Shown: one piece after another, positions 11,666 through 21,830 of the stretch
Layout of the letters: every line of letters starts with the position of its first letter
Position numbering within the stretch: the first letter of the stretch is position 1
DNA from: Akebia trifoliata
Taxonomy: Eukaryota > Streptophyta > Magnoliopsida > Ranunculales > Lardizabalaceae
Length of the DNA stretch: 64,000 nucleotides
Assembly: GCA_017979445.1 (NCBI GenBank)
Contig: CM030716.1
Span: forward strand, 11,114,474 to 11,178,473
Direction: 5' to 3'
Made by a program: the position numbers and the translations under genes
The notes under the pieces: generated by a model
Databases searched by the model: none
What the model was told of the DNA's origin: nothing
What the model saw: the letters and a program-made list of their open reading frames with translations, nothing else

Positions 11666-11883
11666 CAGGTTCAAGGGCCATGTGAGAAAACATGTAAGAA
11701 AACTTTCGTTTTTCAAAATAAGGGTTAGAGGTTTTGGATTGAGCTGATTTTTTGCAAGGATTGTCACTATGATGAGAAGATCATCCTCACCAAAAATCAG
11801 CTCATTCCGAAACTTCTAACCCATGTAAGACAAAACGTGTTTGTTAAAGTGTGTGGTAAAACTAAGGGTGGCGAACGGGACCC
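11661..11883. repeat. Double-hairpin family repeat, single-hairpin chimera
   Basis: Bounded by (TA)n on both sides. The left arm (gggtcaggttcaagggccat, type d-like) does not pair with the right arm (gtgtgtggtaaaactaaggg, type a, ending cgaacgggaccc). One core hairpin, GAGCTGATTTTTTGCAAGG to ATCATCCTCACCAAAAATC, joins the two. Confidence 0.7.
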
Positions 11884-11910
11884 TATATATATATATATAT
11901 ATGTGTGTGT

Positions 11911-12071
11911 AGCGTTCAATGGCAAACTTTTTAGCAAACTTTTTGGCAAAACATTTTTCAAAACATGAGTTAGAAGTTTTCGAATGGGCTGATTTTTGGT
12001 GAGGATGATCTCTACGGTGAGGAGATCATCATCACCAAAAATCAGCCCATTCCAAAACTTCTAACCCCATC
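11911..12071. repeat. Double-hairpin family repeat, left half only (type b')
   Basis: Starts after (TA)n/(TG)n with gtagcgttcaatggcaaac and has one complete core hairpin ending ccaaaacttctaaccccatc. It then switches abruptly at 12071 into cggtcccgttcgcc, the tip of the next element, so the second half is missing or replaced. Confidence 0.7.
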
Positions 12072-12451
12072 GGTCCCGTTCGCCACCCTTAGTTTTACCA
12101 CACACTTTAACAAATGTGTTTTGCCTTACATGGGTTAGAAGTTTCGGAATGAGCTGATTTTTGGTGAGGATGATCACTATGGTGAGGAGATCATCCTCAC
12201 CAAAAATCAGCTCATTCCAAAACTTCTAACCCCATCAAAATTGATTTACAAAAAATGGACGGTCCACGATTTTTCAATGTGTAAACATGGGGCTAAACAT
12301 TTCGGAATGGGCTGATTTTTGGGGAGGATGATCTTCTAATCATAGAGATCATCCTCACCAAAAATCAGCTCATTCCAAAACTTCTAACCCATGTAGGACA
12401 AAAAACGTTTGTTAAAGTGTGTGGTAAAACTTAGGGTGCTGAACATTTCCC
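12072..12451. repeat. Double-hairpin family repeat, full copy (type a)
   Basis: Tip ggtcccgttcgccaccctta and opposite tip gtgctgaacatttccc. The outer arms pair agttttaccacacacttta with its inverse taaagtgtgtggtaaaact. Two internal hairpins, each with a ~40-bp stem, are separated by the spacer that contains tggacggtccacgattttt. Confidence 0.8.
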
Positions 12452-12462
12452 ATATATATATA

Positions 12463-12843
12463 GGGTCCCGTTCGGCACCCTAAGTTTTACCACACACTTT
12501 AACAAATGCGTTTTGTCTTACATGGGTTAGAAGTTTCGGAATGAGCTGATTTTTGGTGAGGATGATCTCTATGGTGAGGAGATCATCCTCACTAAAAATC
12601 AGCTCATTCCAAAACTTCTAACCCCATCAAAATTGATTTACAAAAAATGGACAGTCCACGATTTTTCAACGTGTAAACATGGGGCTAAACATTTCGGAAT
12701 GGGCTGATTTTTGGGGAAGATGATCTTCTAATCATAGAGATCATCCTCACCAAAAATCAGCTCATTTCAAAACTTCTAACCCATGTAGGACAAAAAACGT
12801 TTGTTAAAGTGTGTGGTAAAACTTAGGGTGCTGAACATTTCCC
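12463..12843. repeat. Double-hairpin family repeat, full copy (type a), first of a tandem pair
   Basis: 381 bp: tip gggtcccgttcggcacccta, two core hairpins, opposite tip gtgctgaacatttccc, flanked by ATATATATA. It is nearly identical to the next copy at a spacing of 392 bp. Confidence 0.85.
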
Positions 12844-12854
12844 ATATATATATA

Positions 12855-13233
12855 GGGTCCCGTTCAGCACCCTAAGTTTTACCACACACTTTAACAAACG
12901 CGTTTTGTCTTACATGGGTTAGAAGTTTCGGAATGAGCTGATTTTTGGTGAGGATGATCTCTATGGTGAGGAGATCATCCTCACTAAAAATCAGCTCATT
13001 CCAAAACTTCTAACCCCATCAAAATTGATTTACAAAAAATGGACAGTCCACGATTTTTCAACGTGTAAACATGGGGCTAAACATTTCGGAATGGGCTGAT
13101 TTTTGGGGAAGATGATCTTCTAATCATAGAGATCATCCTCACCAAAAATCAGCTCATTCCAAAACTTCTAACCCATGTAGGACAAAAAACGTTTGTTAAA
13201 GTGTGTGGTAAAACTTAGGGTGTTGAACATTTC

Positions 13234-13235
<2 letters not shown>
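12855..13235. repeat. Double-hairpin family repeat, full copy (type a), second of a tandem pair
   Basis: 381 bp, with only a few substitutions from 12463-12843 (for example cagcaccc against cggcaccc and aaacgcg against aaatgcg). This implies a recent 392-bp tandem duplication that includes one TA spacer. Confidence 0.85.
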
Positions 13236-13265
<30 letters not shown>

Positions 13266-13267
<2 letters not shown>

Positions 13268-13631
13268 GTAGCGTTCAATGGCAAACTTTTTAGCAAACTT
13301 TTTGGCAAAACATTTTTCAAAACATGAGTTAGAAGTTTTCGAATAAGCTGATTTTTGGTGAGGATGATCTCTACGGTGAGGAGATCATCATCACTAAAAA
13401 TCAGCCCATTCCAAAACTTCTAACCCCATCAAAAACAGTTTACAAAAAATGGACGGTTCACAATTTTTCAGCTTGTAAACATTGGTTAGAAGTTTTGGAA
13501 TGGGCTGATTTTTGGTGAGGATGATCTCCTCACCGTAGAGATCATCCTCACCAAAAATCAGCCCATTCCAAAACCTCTAACTCATGTTTTGAAAAATGTT
13601 TTGCCAAAAAGTTGGCCATTGAACACCCCCC
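13266..13631. repeat. Double-hairpin family repeat, full copy (type b')
   Basis: Tip gggtagcgttcaatggcaaa; the right end is gccaaaaagttggccattga followed by acaccccc. Both core hairpins and the spacer are present. It lies in (TA)n and is the last member of the cluster upstream of GDSL copy B. Confidence 0.8.
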
Positions 13632-13639
13632 TATATATA

Positions 13640-14561
13640 TATATATAATAGTATTTATCAATTATTGAAATAATAAATAAAGTAAAACTAAAACAAGAGT
13701 TGGTTTTCTTATACGTTGGGATCGCTAGATTCATGGAAAATGGACTCATATGTTCACCCACAATATATCCCAAATTAGCAAACCTAAAGTCAAAACAAGA
13801 AATGAATTATCTCTATGCATCGCAACCAATTGTATTCGTTCCAGAGTGGAAAACCATGAACTCAAATTCAAACCAAGCAAATTGAGGAACAAGGAACCTC
13901 CATGTTTTGGTGAATATTTGAGCTAGGTACCCCTATCTCTTTAAACGAAAAACTTGCTCCCCTTGAACTTGATCTTCTTTAGAGGATTAATAATAAATGA
14001 TGTGAAAGTCTTCTCTTCAACCTCTAGTAAAAAATCCTTGATTTTTTTTCCCTCAAAATGAGTCCTCTTCAACTTTTTAGGTAAAATTTTTCACTTTCTT
14101 TTTGAACTCTAAGATTAAAATATGTTTCAACCTTCAAATCTCAAGGCTAGATAGATTCTTGTAGGAAGAATAAATCATTCCAATTTTGGATAAAAAAATC
14201 AAAGCATTTTTTTTTTACAAAAAATTATGGAGAGATTGACAACGATGGATTGAATATAGGGTTGAATAGGTTAAAAGAAACTTATCATAGAGGATAAGAG
14301 TTTGAATATGATAATTTTGAATTTTTTGGCTGACATTTGGGTCATTCATCATTGATCTAGAAGATCGAGGTCAAGAGGGGGCATGTTGGCATTGGTTTGA
14401 AAGAACGATAGTGTGGAGGATAGGGTATACCATCCTAATAATAATAATAGAAACATGTTATATGGATCTTCAATCATTTTTCAAAACTTGGATGATTTTG
14501 ATAAAACTGGGCCATTTCACTATTTTTGTAGATTAAAATAGTTGATTACATATTTAAATAT
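13640..14561. other. Duplicated upstream block, no gene
   Basis: Non-coding block shared with 60196-61127 and 63273-64000, including acgttgggatcgctagattc, ccaagcaaattgaggaac and gatcgaggtcaagaggggcat. It is part of the unit that duplicated with the GDSL genes. The first ~70 bp (13645-13711) are inverted relative to 58128-58200 and 63180-63250. All frames are closed by stops within ~60 codons. Confidence 0.7.
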
Positions 14562-14705
14562 GGGTCAGGATCCCTTGATTCCTAAGAATGACTCATGAAA
14601 AAAAACACATGATCCCAACTCTCTAAAGGCAAAATCCAATGGTTCAAATTTGTTATCAGGTTAAGTATCTCTGAGATTTGTATTTTCAAGATACTCATAA
14701 ATTGA
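14562..14705. mobile_element. Mutator-like MITE, left half only
   Basis: Matches the left half of the complete MITE at 61128-61356: gggtcaggatcccttgattc then cctaagaatgactcatgaaa. The inverted right half is absent. The preceding tttaaatat equals the 9-bp target duplication of the complete copy, which supports common descent and later truncation. Confidence 0.6.
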
Positions 14706-14929
14706 AAAAGGTTTCTCTTGCATGGCTTGATGTCAATATTTACCACCGAGGGTTTCATCAATATTTTTGGACTCTATTTTGGATGTGAAGCAAAGAAGGG
14801 CTGTTCAACGTCTCAAATTGTCATATAGTTTTAACACCAATATTAGGATCTCCAAGGATTTGATTGGAGGGATGATCCTTGACTACCGATAATGTCTTTG
14901 GTACTTGAGGCAATAAGGGAGGTGAGAGT
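14706..14929. other. Unassigned AT-rich stretch
   Basis: Nothing recognisable; transition between the duplicated block and the copia remnant. Confidence 0.4.
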
Positions 14930-15640
14930 GAAATAAGAAATACTCCTTTGTCCCCGATCTCTGGATCAGATGGACCATTGTCGTTAATGGGTGCCAATCA
15001 ATCAACACATTTATGGACTCTTGGATGGAGGAGGTCCTCTAATTAAAGACTCGAAAAGCACAATTGTTTTAAGAATATTTCTAGAAGATTACTTCGTCGC
15101 TTTTCGAATCGAGATATCCCAAGTGTTCATGGTCTTTTAGAATATAACATTTACTTCCAAAGACTCTGAAGTGCTTGAGACTGGGAGTTTTTCCGTTCCA
15201 CCGTTCATAAGTTGTTTTATTTAATTATATTCAGAGATAAACTCAATTGATAATGGAGCAAGCAATATTAACAACTTCGGCCCACATACTTTTAGGAAAC
15301 TTTTTACTATAAAGTATGACTGTGACCATTTTTTGAAGAACTTGATTCTTCCTTTCAACAACTCCATTTTGCTGGGGGGTCCTAGAAGTTGAGAATTCAT
15401 GTCAGATTCTATTTTCATCATAAAATTGTATGAATTGACTCTCAAACTCATCACCATAATCACTTTTAATTTTACATGCAACAGATTATTTTTCTGTCTA
15501 AATTCGCTTAATGATATTTTTGAACTCATTAAAAATATCGGATTTTTCTCTTAAGAAACTGATCCAGGTGAATCTAGAGTAATCATTGACTATTACTAAG
15601 AAGTGTCTCTTATCTCATAGTCCCATCTTCTCAATTTTCG
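14930..15640 (-). pseudogene. Copia retrotransposon pol fragment (integrase and C-terminal linker)
   Basis: Minus-strand translation in shifting frames shows the copia integrase core: FLVIVNDYSRFTWISFLREK, then SDYGDEFES, then SRTPQQNGVVERKNQVLQKM, then MWAEVVNIACSIIN. Beyond it comes the region after the integrase with VFGSKCYI-like and HLGYLDSKSDEVIFL-like sequence and SINVLI. A TGA inside ENRI-HEFS and several frameshifts make it non-functional. Neither RT nor LTRs of this copia are present. At about 15640 it abuts gypsy RNase H sequence directly. Confidence 0.8.
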
Positions 15641-16567
15641 AATACCATATTTTCTATGTCGGTGAAGGTCTTGCTAAGGAAATAGATACGATGCTCAACT
15701 GATGTCATCGTTCTAATCAAGACTAAGCTGAGTGCGCACTTAGAAATTACCAAGTATAGCCCAAGTTCTTTTCTAGCTTCTGGTATGGAGTGTATATGTG
15801 GTCACCCCAAGTATTTCTTTAATTTCGTGAAAACACATTCACATTCCTCTATCCATATGAACTTGGTGTCCTTTTCCTGCAACTGGTACAGAGGCTTGCA
15901 TTTATCCGAATACCTGGATATGAACCTATTAAAAGCAATGATCCTTCCTACCAACTTCTAAACTTGCTTCTACATTTTTGGTGATGACATCTCTATTGGT
16001 GCTCTAATTTGATCTAGGTTAGCTTCTATACCTTTTTTCGTAACTAGACAGCCTAGGAACTTCCTTGAAGTTAATGCAAAAGTTTTTCAAGTTAAGCTTG
16101 ATTCCAATCTTCTTTAGTCGAGAGAAGACTTCCTTTAGGTTAGCAACATGATCATCCTTCTTGTTCTTCACTAGTAAGTCATCAATATAGACTTCCACCG
16201 TCTTCCCTAACAGGTCTTTGAAGAGTTTCGTTACTAGCCTTTGATAAGTTGCTCCAGCATTCTTCAATTCGTAGGACAAGACTTTGAAGCAGTAAAGCCC
16301 TTGTTCGGTAATGAATGTTATCTTCTCTTAGTCTGGTAAGCTGAGTTGTATTTGATTTTAGTCAGAATAGTCATCCAAGAAGGATAGTCTTTCGTGACCT
16401 GAAATAGCGTCTACTAACTGGTCAATCCTTCGCATAGGAAAGCTATCCTTAGGGCATACCTTATTTAGGTTTGTAAAGTCGATTCAAATTCTAACTTTCC
16501 CATTCGTCTTTGATACTACCATTATATTATCTATCCAATGAGGGAATTGTACTTCCATGATAAATCC
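15641..16567 (-). pseudogene. Gypsy (Tat-like) reverse transcriptase and RNase H part, 3' segment of a split element
   Basis: Minus-strand translation shows GFIMEVQFPHWIDNIMVVSK, DFTNLNKVCPKDSFPMRRID, then the RT active site VEVYIDDLLVKNK (near 16160-16210). RLVTKLFKDLLGK lies just upstream of it. RT-thumb sequence KLVGRIIAFNRFISRYSDKC and the RNase H start VISKCALSLVLIR follow. Several stops and frameshifts are present (for example at RI-IDF and YSD-NQIQ). The motifs are those of the Tat lineage of Ty3/gypsy. The N-terminal RT half continues at 28383, across the inserted LTR structure. Confidence 0.88.
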
Positions 16568-16701
16568 TGTAGACATCCCATTTTTGCACTCGCCTGATTA
16601 ATCAACTCGTCAACTTAATTGCGACGGTTCCCAATGATGGATGAATATTCCAATATTTTTGTTTGTTACTAGATATGTTTCAAGAGTTCAGATGAGGTAT
16701 C
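16568..16701 (+). mobile_element. Plus-strand LTR, 5' piece (split by the nested element)
   Basis: Begins tgtagacatcccatttttgc and runs to gaggtatc, matching the start of the solo LTRs at 31245 and 45766. The rest of the same LTR resumes at 27029. It is inserted in the RT of the minus-strand gypsy element. Confidence 0.85.
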
Positions 16702-18362
16702 TGAAAGCGCATTAGATCCACGGGGTGTGCGGATCCACTTTTGACCCTTGAGGTTCGGGAGTTGCCACCTAGTTATTACGGTCTAGGAATCGAATATAGA
16801 CTCAAAACGGATAAAAATGACTAATCTATTAAAAAATACTGAGTCTGGGGATCAAGTTACGGCGTTAGAAGGTGTTAGGCACAAATCCCACCCGACAAAC
16901 GCCGGTCTCTACTAATTTTCAAATAAACTACATTACTCAAAAGCCTTAAGTAAATAAAAAAATTAAGTAATTTATATCTTTCCGAAGACAACGTTTTCGT
17001 TCCCTCAGATCTGACAGAGTAACTCCTTGTACAGTACTCCTCACTTCGTTCTATCTCCGAATCTGATTTCTGATCTCCGAGGCGAGGTATCTCTTTCTTA
17101 GATCTGAATTCTTCGGATTTGTTTATGAATTTATGGGTGTTTTTTAAAGACTTTTAGGTGTTTTTTGAGTTAAAATTGAAGTATGGGTGTTAGGTAAAGA
17201 GTTGGGGGCTTCAAAATTAGGCTTTATGAGAAGTTTTTTGACCTACTTCTCTTAGGGTTTATTATTTGATACGAAAATAGGGTGTGGAGGTCCCTATTTA
17301 TAGATTTTTTAAGTGTTTGTTTAGATAGAATTAGTGTTTAATCATAATTCTTTTAGTTAGAGTTATATTTTAATTAGAATTATTTTAAGTAGAGTTATAT
17401 TTTAATTAGAATTCTATTAAATAGAGTTATTATTTAATTAGGATTGTTAAATAGAATTATTATTCTATTAGGATTTTGACTTTTGATCTTATTTGATTAA
17501 CTTTAAGATTTTGAACTTTAGTCTTACTTGATTGACTTTAAGATTTTGACTTTAGTCTTACTTGATTGACTTTAAGATCTTGACCTTAGTATTACTTGAT
17601 TAACTTTACGATTGACTTTAATATTTTGACTTTAGTCTTACTTGATTAACTTTAAGATTGACTTTAATCTTACTTGATTGACTTTAATTTCTTGACTTTA
17701 GTATTATTTGATTGACTTTTACGATTGACTTTAATCTTACTTGATTGACTTTTAAATTGACTTTAGTCTTACTTGATTGATTTTAATTAGGATTTCATGT
17801 TAATTATTAATTTCAGAATTTTTAATTATTAAAATTGTAAAATTATCGTTTTATCCTCGGAAAGGACTTTTTGCGTTTTAAGTCAGTTTTTGATGTTCTA
17901 GAATGTTTTGGAATCGATTTTTCGTAAGTAATTCAATGAGAATATTGGTTTGTGTCATTTATGAAATTTTTTGTGTGAAATGGTTGGGAACTTTATGAGG
18001 GGCATTTTCGTAATTTTATTAAATTTTGTGAAAATTGACGAAATGATTTTCCTAAGCGTTATGTAGGTTCTAGGGATGTTTTAAGGTTAGGGGTATTTTG
18101 ATAATTTGGTCATTTTATAGTGATTTTTATCGTAAAGTTTATTTTTATATGCAAAATGATGATTTCTATATTTTTGGGATTATATTTTCCTAGCGTAGCG
18201 TGGTTTCTACAGTTTTGTTAGTTTGAGATATCTTATCCAGATTTTTGAAACATATCTGGTAACAAAAATAAAGTATTGGAATAATCATCCAGCATTGGGA
18301 ACCGTTGCAATCGGGTTGACGAGTTGATTAATCAGGCAGATACAAAATATAGGGTGTCTACA
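16702..18362 (-). repeat. 3' LTR of the nested element
   Basis: Plus-strand limits tgaaagcgc to gtgtctaca (TG...CA on the minus strand), 1661 bp. It contains a promoter-like ctataaatag on the minus strand (near 17296-17305) and, at 17440-17790, an internal array of ~30-bp TTGACTTTAAGATTTTGACT-like units. Confidence 0.85.
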
Positions 18363-18379
18363 GATACCCCTCTTTGGTA
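18363..18379 (-). promoter_or_regulatory. Polypurine tract of the nested element
   Basis: The minus strand reads taccaaagaggggtatc immediately before the 3' LTR. This is the expected place and composition for the plus-strand priming site. Confidence 0.65.
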
Positions 18380-18774
18380 GAGGGTTAAAGCAAACTAGAT
18401 AGCAAATCTATTTTGGTAGATAGTACGATATCCGAATGTCAAAGCTAGTGACAGTTCATTTTGCAGCATGATTTAGCAATTCGTCAGGACGTTCGGATCC
18501 TTAAGCGTAAAACTTTCCCTGAACTAAAAAGTTGTCAGGTCCTCGAGTGAGAACTCTCACTGACTGTGTCAGATCCTTAAATTTTAGAAAATTCTCCCTG
18601 ACTAATGTGACAACTGTGCAAGTGTGTGCACATAAAATCTAAGATAAATTTCAAAGAGTTTAAGTTGGAACTAAGTAAAATTTGAGCACAAAGTGAATAT
18701 AAACTGAGCATAAACTAAGCATAATTTGAGCATAATCTGAACATAGACTGAGCTTAAACTGAGCATAACTGAAC

Positions 18775-19560
18775 ATAATTCTGAGAAACCCTTGGCGGTA
18801 ACTGAGCATAATTTTGAGAAAATCCTCGATGGTTACTGAGCATAATTTTGAGAAAACCTTCGATGATATCTGAGCATAATTCCGAGAAAGCCTTCAACGG
18901 CAACTGAGAAAAATTCAAGATAACCCTTGGCGGCAACTGAGCAAAATCCAAGTTAACCTTTGGCGATAACTGAGCAAAATCCAAGTTAACCTTTGGCGGC
19001 ATCTGAGAAAAATCCGAGATAACCCTTGGCGGCAACTGAGCAAAATCCAAGTTAACCCTTGGTAGCATCTGAATAAAATCTAAGTTAACCCTTGGCGGCG
19101 ATTGAGTAAAATCCAAGATAACCCTTGGCGGCATCTGAGCAAAATCCAAGATAACCTTTGACGGCATCTGAGCAAAATCCAAGATAACCCTTGACGGCAT
19201 CTGAGCAAAATCCAAGATAACCCTTGGCGGCAACTGAGAAAAATCCAAGTTAACCCTTGGCAGCATCTGAGTTTGGATAACCCTTGGCAGCATTTGAGCA
19301 AAATCCACGATAACCCTTAGCGGTAACTGAGCAAAATCCAAGATAACCCTTAGCGGGAACTGAGCAAAATCCAAAATAACCCTTGACGGCATTTGAGCAA
19401 AATCCAAGTTTGGCAACTGAGCAAAATCCAAGTTAACCCTTGGCGGCGACTGAGCAAAATCCAAGATAATCCTTGGCGACATCTGAGCAAAATTCAAGTT
19501 AACCCTTGGCGGCAACTGAGTAAAATCAAAGATAACCCTTGGCGACAACTAAGCAAAACT
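18775..19560. repeat. 33-bp minisatellite in the 3' untranslated region of the nested element
   Basis: About two dozen tandem units of 33 bp (consensus like aacccttggcggcaactg + agcaaaatccaagtt), with point changes and a few short deletions. Because 33 is divisible by three, one minus-strand frame stays open for 264 codons as an 11-residue repeat such as PPRVILDFAQM. Nothing suggests that it is translated. Tandem arrays in the 3' untranslated region are a known trait of Tat/Ogre elements. Confidence 0.92.
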
Positions 19561-20394
19561 GGTAGAGGAATGAATGAATTTTGGGAAAGAATGAATGAAT
19601 TTGGAGTAGACTGATTAAAATGAATCGGGGAACGAATAAATCTGGAAGAGAATGATCGAATCCAAGAATAAATGGATCTGGAAAAGAATCTGGGAACGAA
19701 AGAATGCCATATCTCCGACTCTAGGTAAATGAGTTCTTAGTTAATTTCTAGGCATAGTCAAATGTGAGATCCGAAGTGCTTTTGTTTGAATCTCAAGGTT
19801 TTATCCAAAATTTTTATGAATTTAAAATCTGAGTTTTTATTTTTTTTGAACCTTAAGGGTTTTTCGAAAAACTATTATCAAGAGGGTAACCTTAAATTTG
19901 GGGTTCCCATTATCTTTTTAGGATTAACATTGTTCAAAAATAAAATGCCCCTAGATTGACAATAAACATGGCATTGGAGATAATTGAACTCATTATGTAA
20001 AAATTAAAAAAATGCCCCTAGTAGAAGTGGGAAAAGTTACATATTAAAGAAGAAAGAAAATGCCCCTTGTATAAAGGTTTGAAATATTTGATTACCACAA
20101 GCGCAATAAAGACTCAACTTTTAATTTTGATTAATTTTATAGAAGATTTCGAGTCAGGCTCTAGAAAATAAAATATTTCCTTTAGAGACTCATCATAGAA
20201 TTCACTCTTCTCTCTCTTGGTTTACTTGGAGAAGTAAAAGTTTTTAGATCAATCGTAGACAAGATACTTGCGGTTTCCGAGTCTGTGCCTGATTTAAGCT
20301 AAGTATTAAACTTGATTATTTGGACTTCTGATGTTTTAGCTCGGACCGTTCTTAGTTTTTAACTTCCTGGAGATTTTTTTTATTTTTATTTGTT

Positions 20395-20612
20395 GCTCTA
20401 ACTTTTGTCTAGATTGTCCTTTCAGGTTTTCAAACTAGCGAGCATGCTCTAGCTTTTGCCTAGATTGCCTTTTCAGGTTTTTAAACTAGCGAGCTTTCTT
20501 TTTTTCTTTTGCTCTGATTGTTGTCAAAGTTGTCCTTTCAAATTTTTAACCTTGCGAGCTTGCCTTAATTTTTGTCTAAGTCGCTCTTTTCGAGTTTTCA
20601 ACCTAACAGGCT
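20395..20612. repeat. ~55-65 bp degenerate tandem repeat
   Basis: Four diverged units with the pattern gctctaacttttgtctagat, then cctttcaggttttcaaact, then agcgagc. It lies in the same long 3' region of the nested retrotransposon as the 33-bp array. Confidence 0.7.
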
Positions 20613-21139
20613 TTTTTTCTCCTTTATTTTATTTTATTTTTATTTTTTATGGAATTGTTGTCTGATCATGCTTTGCTATCTTCCTTGACTTTTCGCATGG
20701 TACATATGAGGACTTTTATAGGTAAGCTTAGGACTGGGTATAAAAAAGAAGGGGATTTTAAAGCTCAAAAACCCGAATGCCCCTTGTGTGACATTTATTT
20801 TATTTTGCCTTGAATTTTCTTTTCCATTTTGAAGATATTTTTTTTTCTTTTGAATTTTTCTAGATTTATTTTGATGTGTAGGGAAATAGATTTTTTTTTT
20901 ATTTTGATGTGGTCGGGTCTGAAATAACTTCTCAGGTTGCCTACGTACCCTAGAATTTTGGGATCAGACCAAAACGTAGTTCGAATCTTTCCCTCCTCTA
21001 GGTTAGGTGATCGGGCTAAGAAATAAATTTTTTTTTATTTTAACTTTATTTTTTGAAAAAGACTGCAAAGGGCTGAGAAAAGAGATATTGAACTTTTGAA
21101 CTGGATAACAGGAAATTGATTCGGTCAAAGATGGCCTCC

Positions 21140-21830
21140 TTAAATGTAGTACCGTTTGATCTGGTTAAGATTAATTAGTTCTGGTAATTCGATTCCAACA
21201 TGATCTTGAAGTCTGATAGTTTATCTCGGTAATATTTTTTTGATGATGAACGGACCTCCCCAATTAGGTTTGAACTTCCCTCTAGGGTCAAAAATAAGTA
21301 CTCAATTCTCTTTGAAATCTGATGATTTTTCAAAATAGTATTTTCTTGCTAATAGATGAATCTTTCCAATTAAGTTCAGACTTTCTCCTATGGTCGAGGA
21401 GGGGTAGTCAATTTTCTTCGAAGTCTGATGGTTAAATCATTGACTTGTAAGTGGCGAACTTTGACCTTCGTGCGGGTGACTCTTCTCTGATAAGTTTGCA
21501 CGTGGTACGAAACTCTAAGTTATTTTTCTTCAATCAAGTTTAATTCTTCATACCGTTGGCGAACCCAATTTGTTTCTAACAATTGATTTTCTTTGAAGAC
21601 TTTGAGATACGGGATTTTCATTTTAACTGGTAAGATTGCTTCCATATCATACACTAGACAATAGGGGGTGACTCCAATAAAAAACTCTATTGAAGTACGA
21701 TATGGTCCTAGTGAGAGTGGTAACTTCTCTGACCAATCCCGGTGTGATTGACACATTTTCCTGATGATTATTTTGAGACTCTTATTAACTGCTTATTTCA
21801 ACCGTTCCATTAATCTGAGGATGGTAGAAA
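21140..21830 (-). pseudogene. Gypsy integrase C-terminal remnant of the nested element
   Basis: The minus strand encodes YHPQINGTVE, then IIIRKMCQSHRDWSEKLPLS, GPYRTSIEFFIGVTPYCLVY, WVRQRYEELNLIEEK, a degenerate KFKPNWGGPFIIKK-like segment and finally INLNQIKRYY. This is the end of Tat-lineage integrase with its C-terminal domain. One clean frame covers 21520-21756; elsewhere frames shift. It places the end of pol ~2.8 kb before the 3' LTR, leaving an unusually long 3' region. Confidence 0.85.

Noticed and set aside
11661..13631. Regularly spaced palindromic repeats, CRISPR-like at first sight
   Set aside because: Units are 330-390 bp MITE-like elements separated by TA microsatellites, in a plant genome, with no short repeats, unique spacers or cas genes.
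18754..19548. 264-codon open frame on the minus strand with an 11-residue repeat, as a repetitive protein gene
   Set aside because: It is a 33-bp minisatellite in the untranslated region of a retrotransposon. The frame is open only because 33 is a multiple of three; no start context, conserved domain or unrelated flanking coding sequence.
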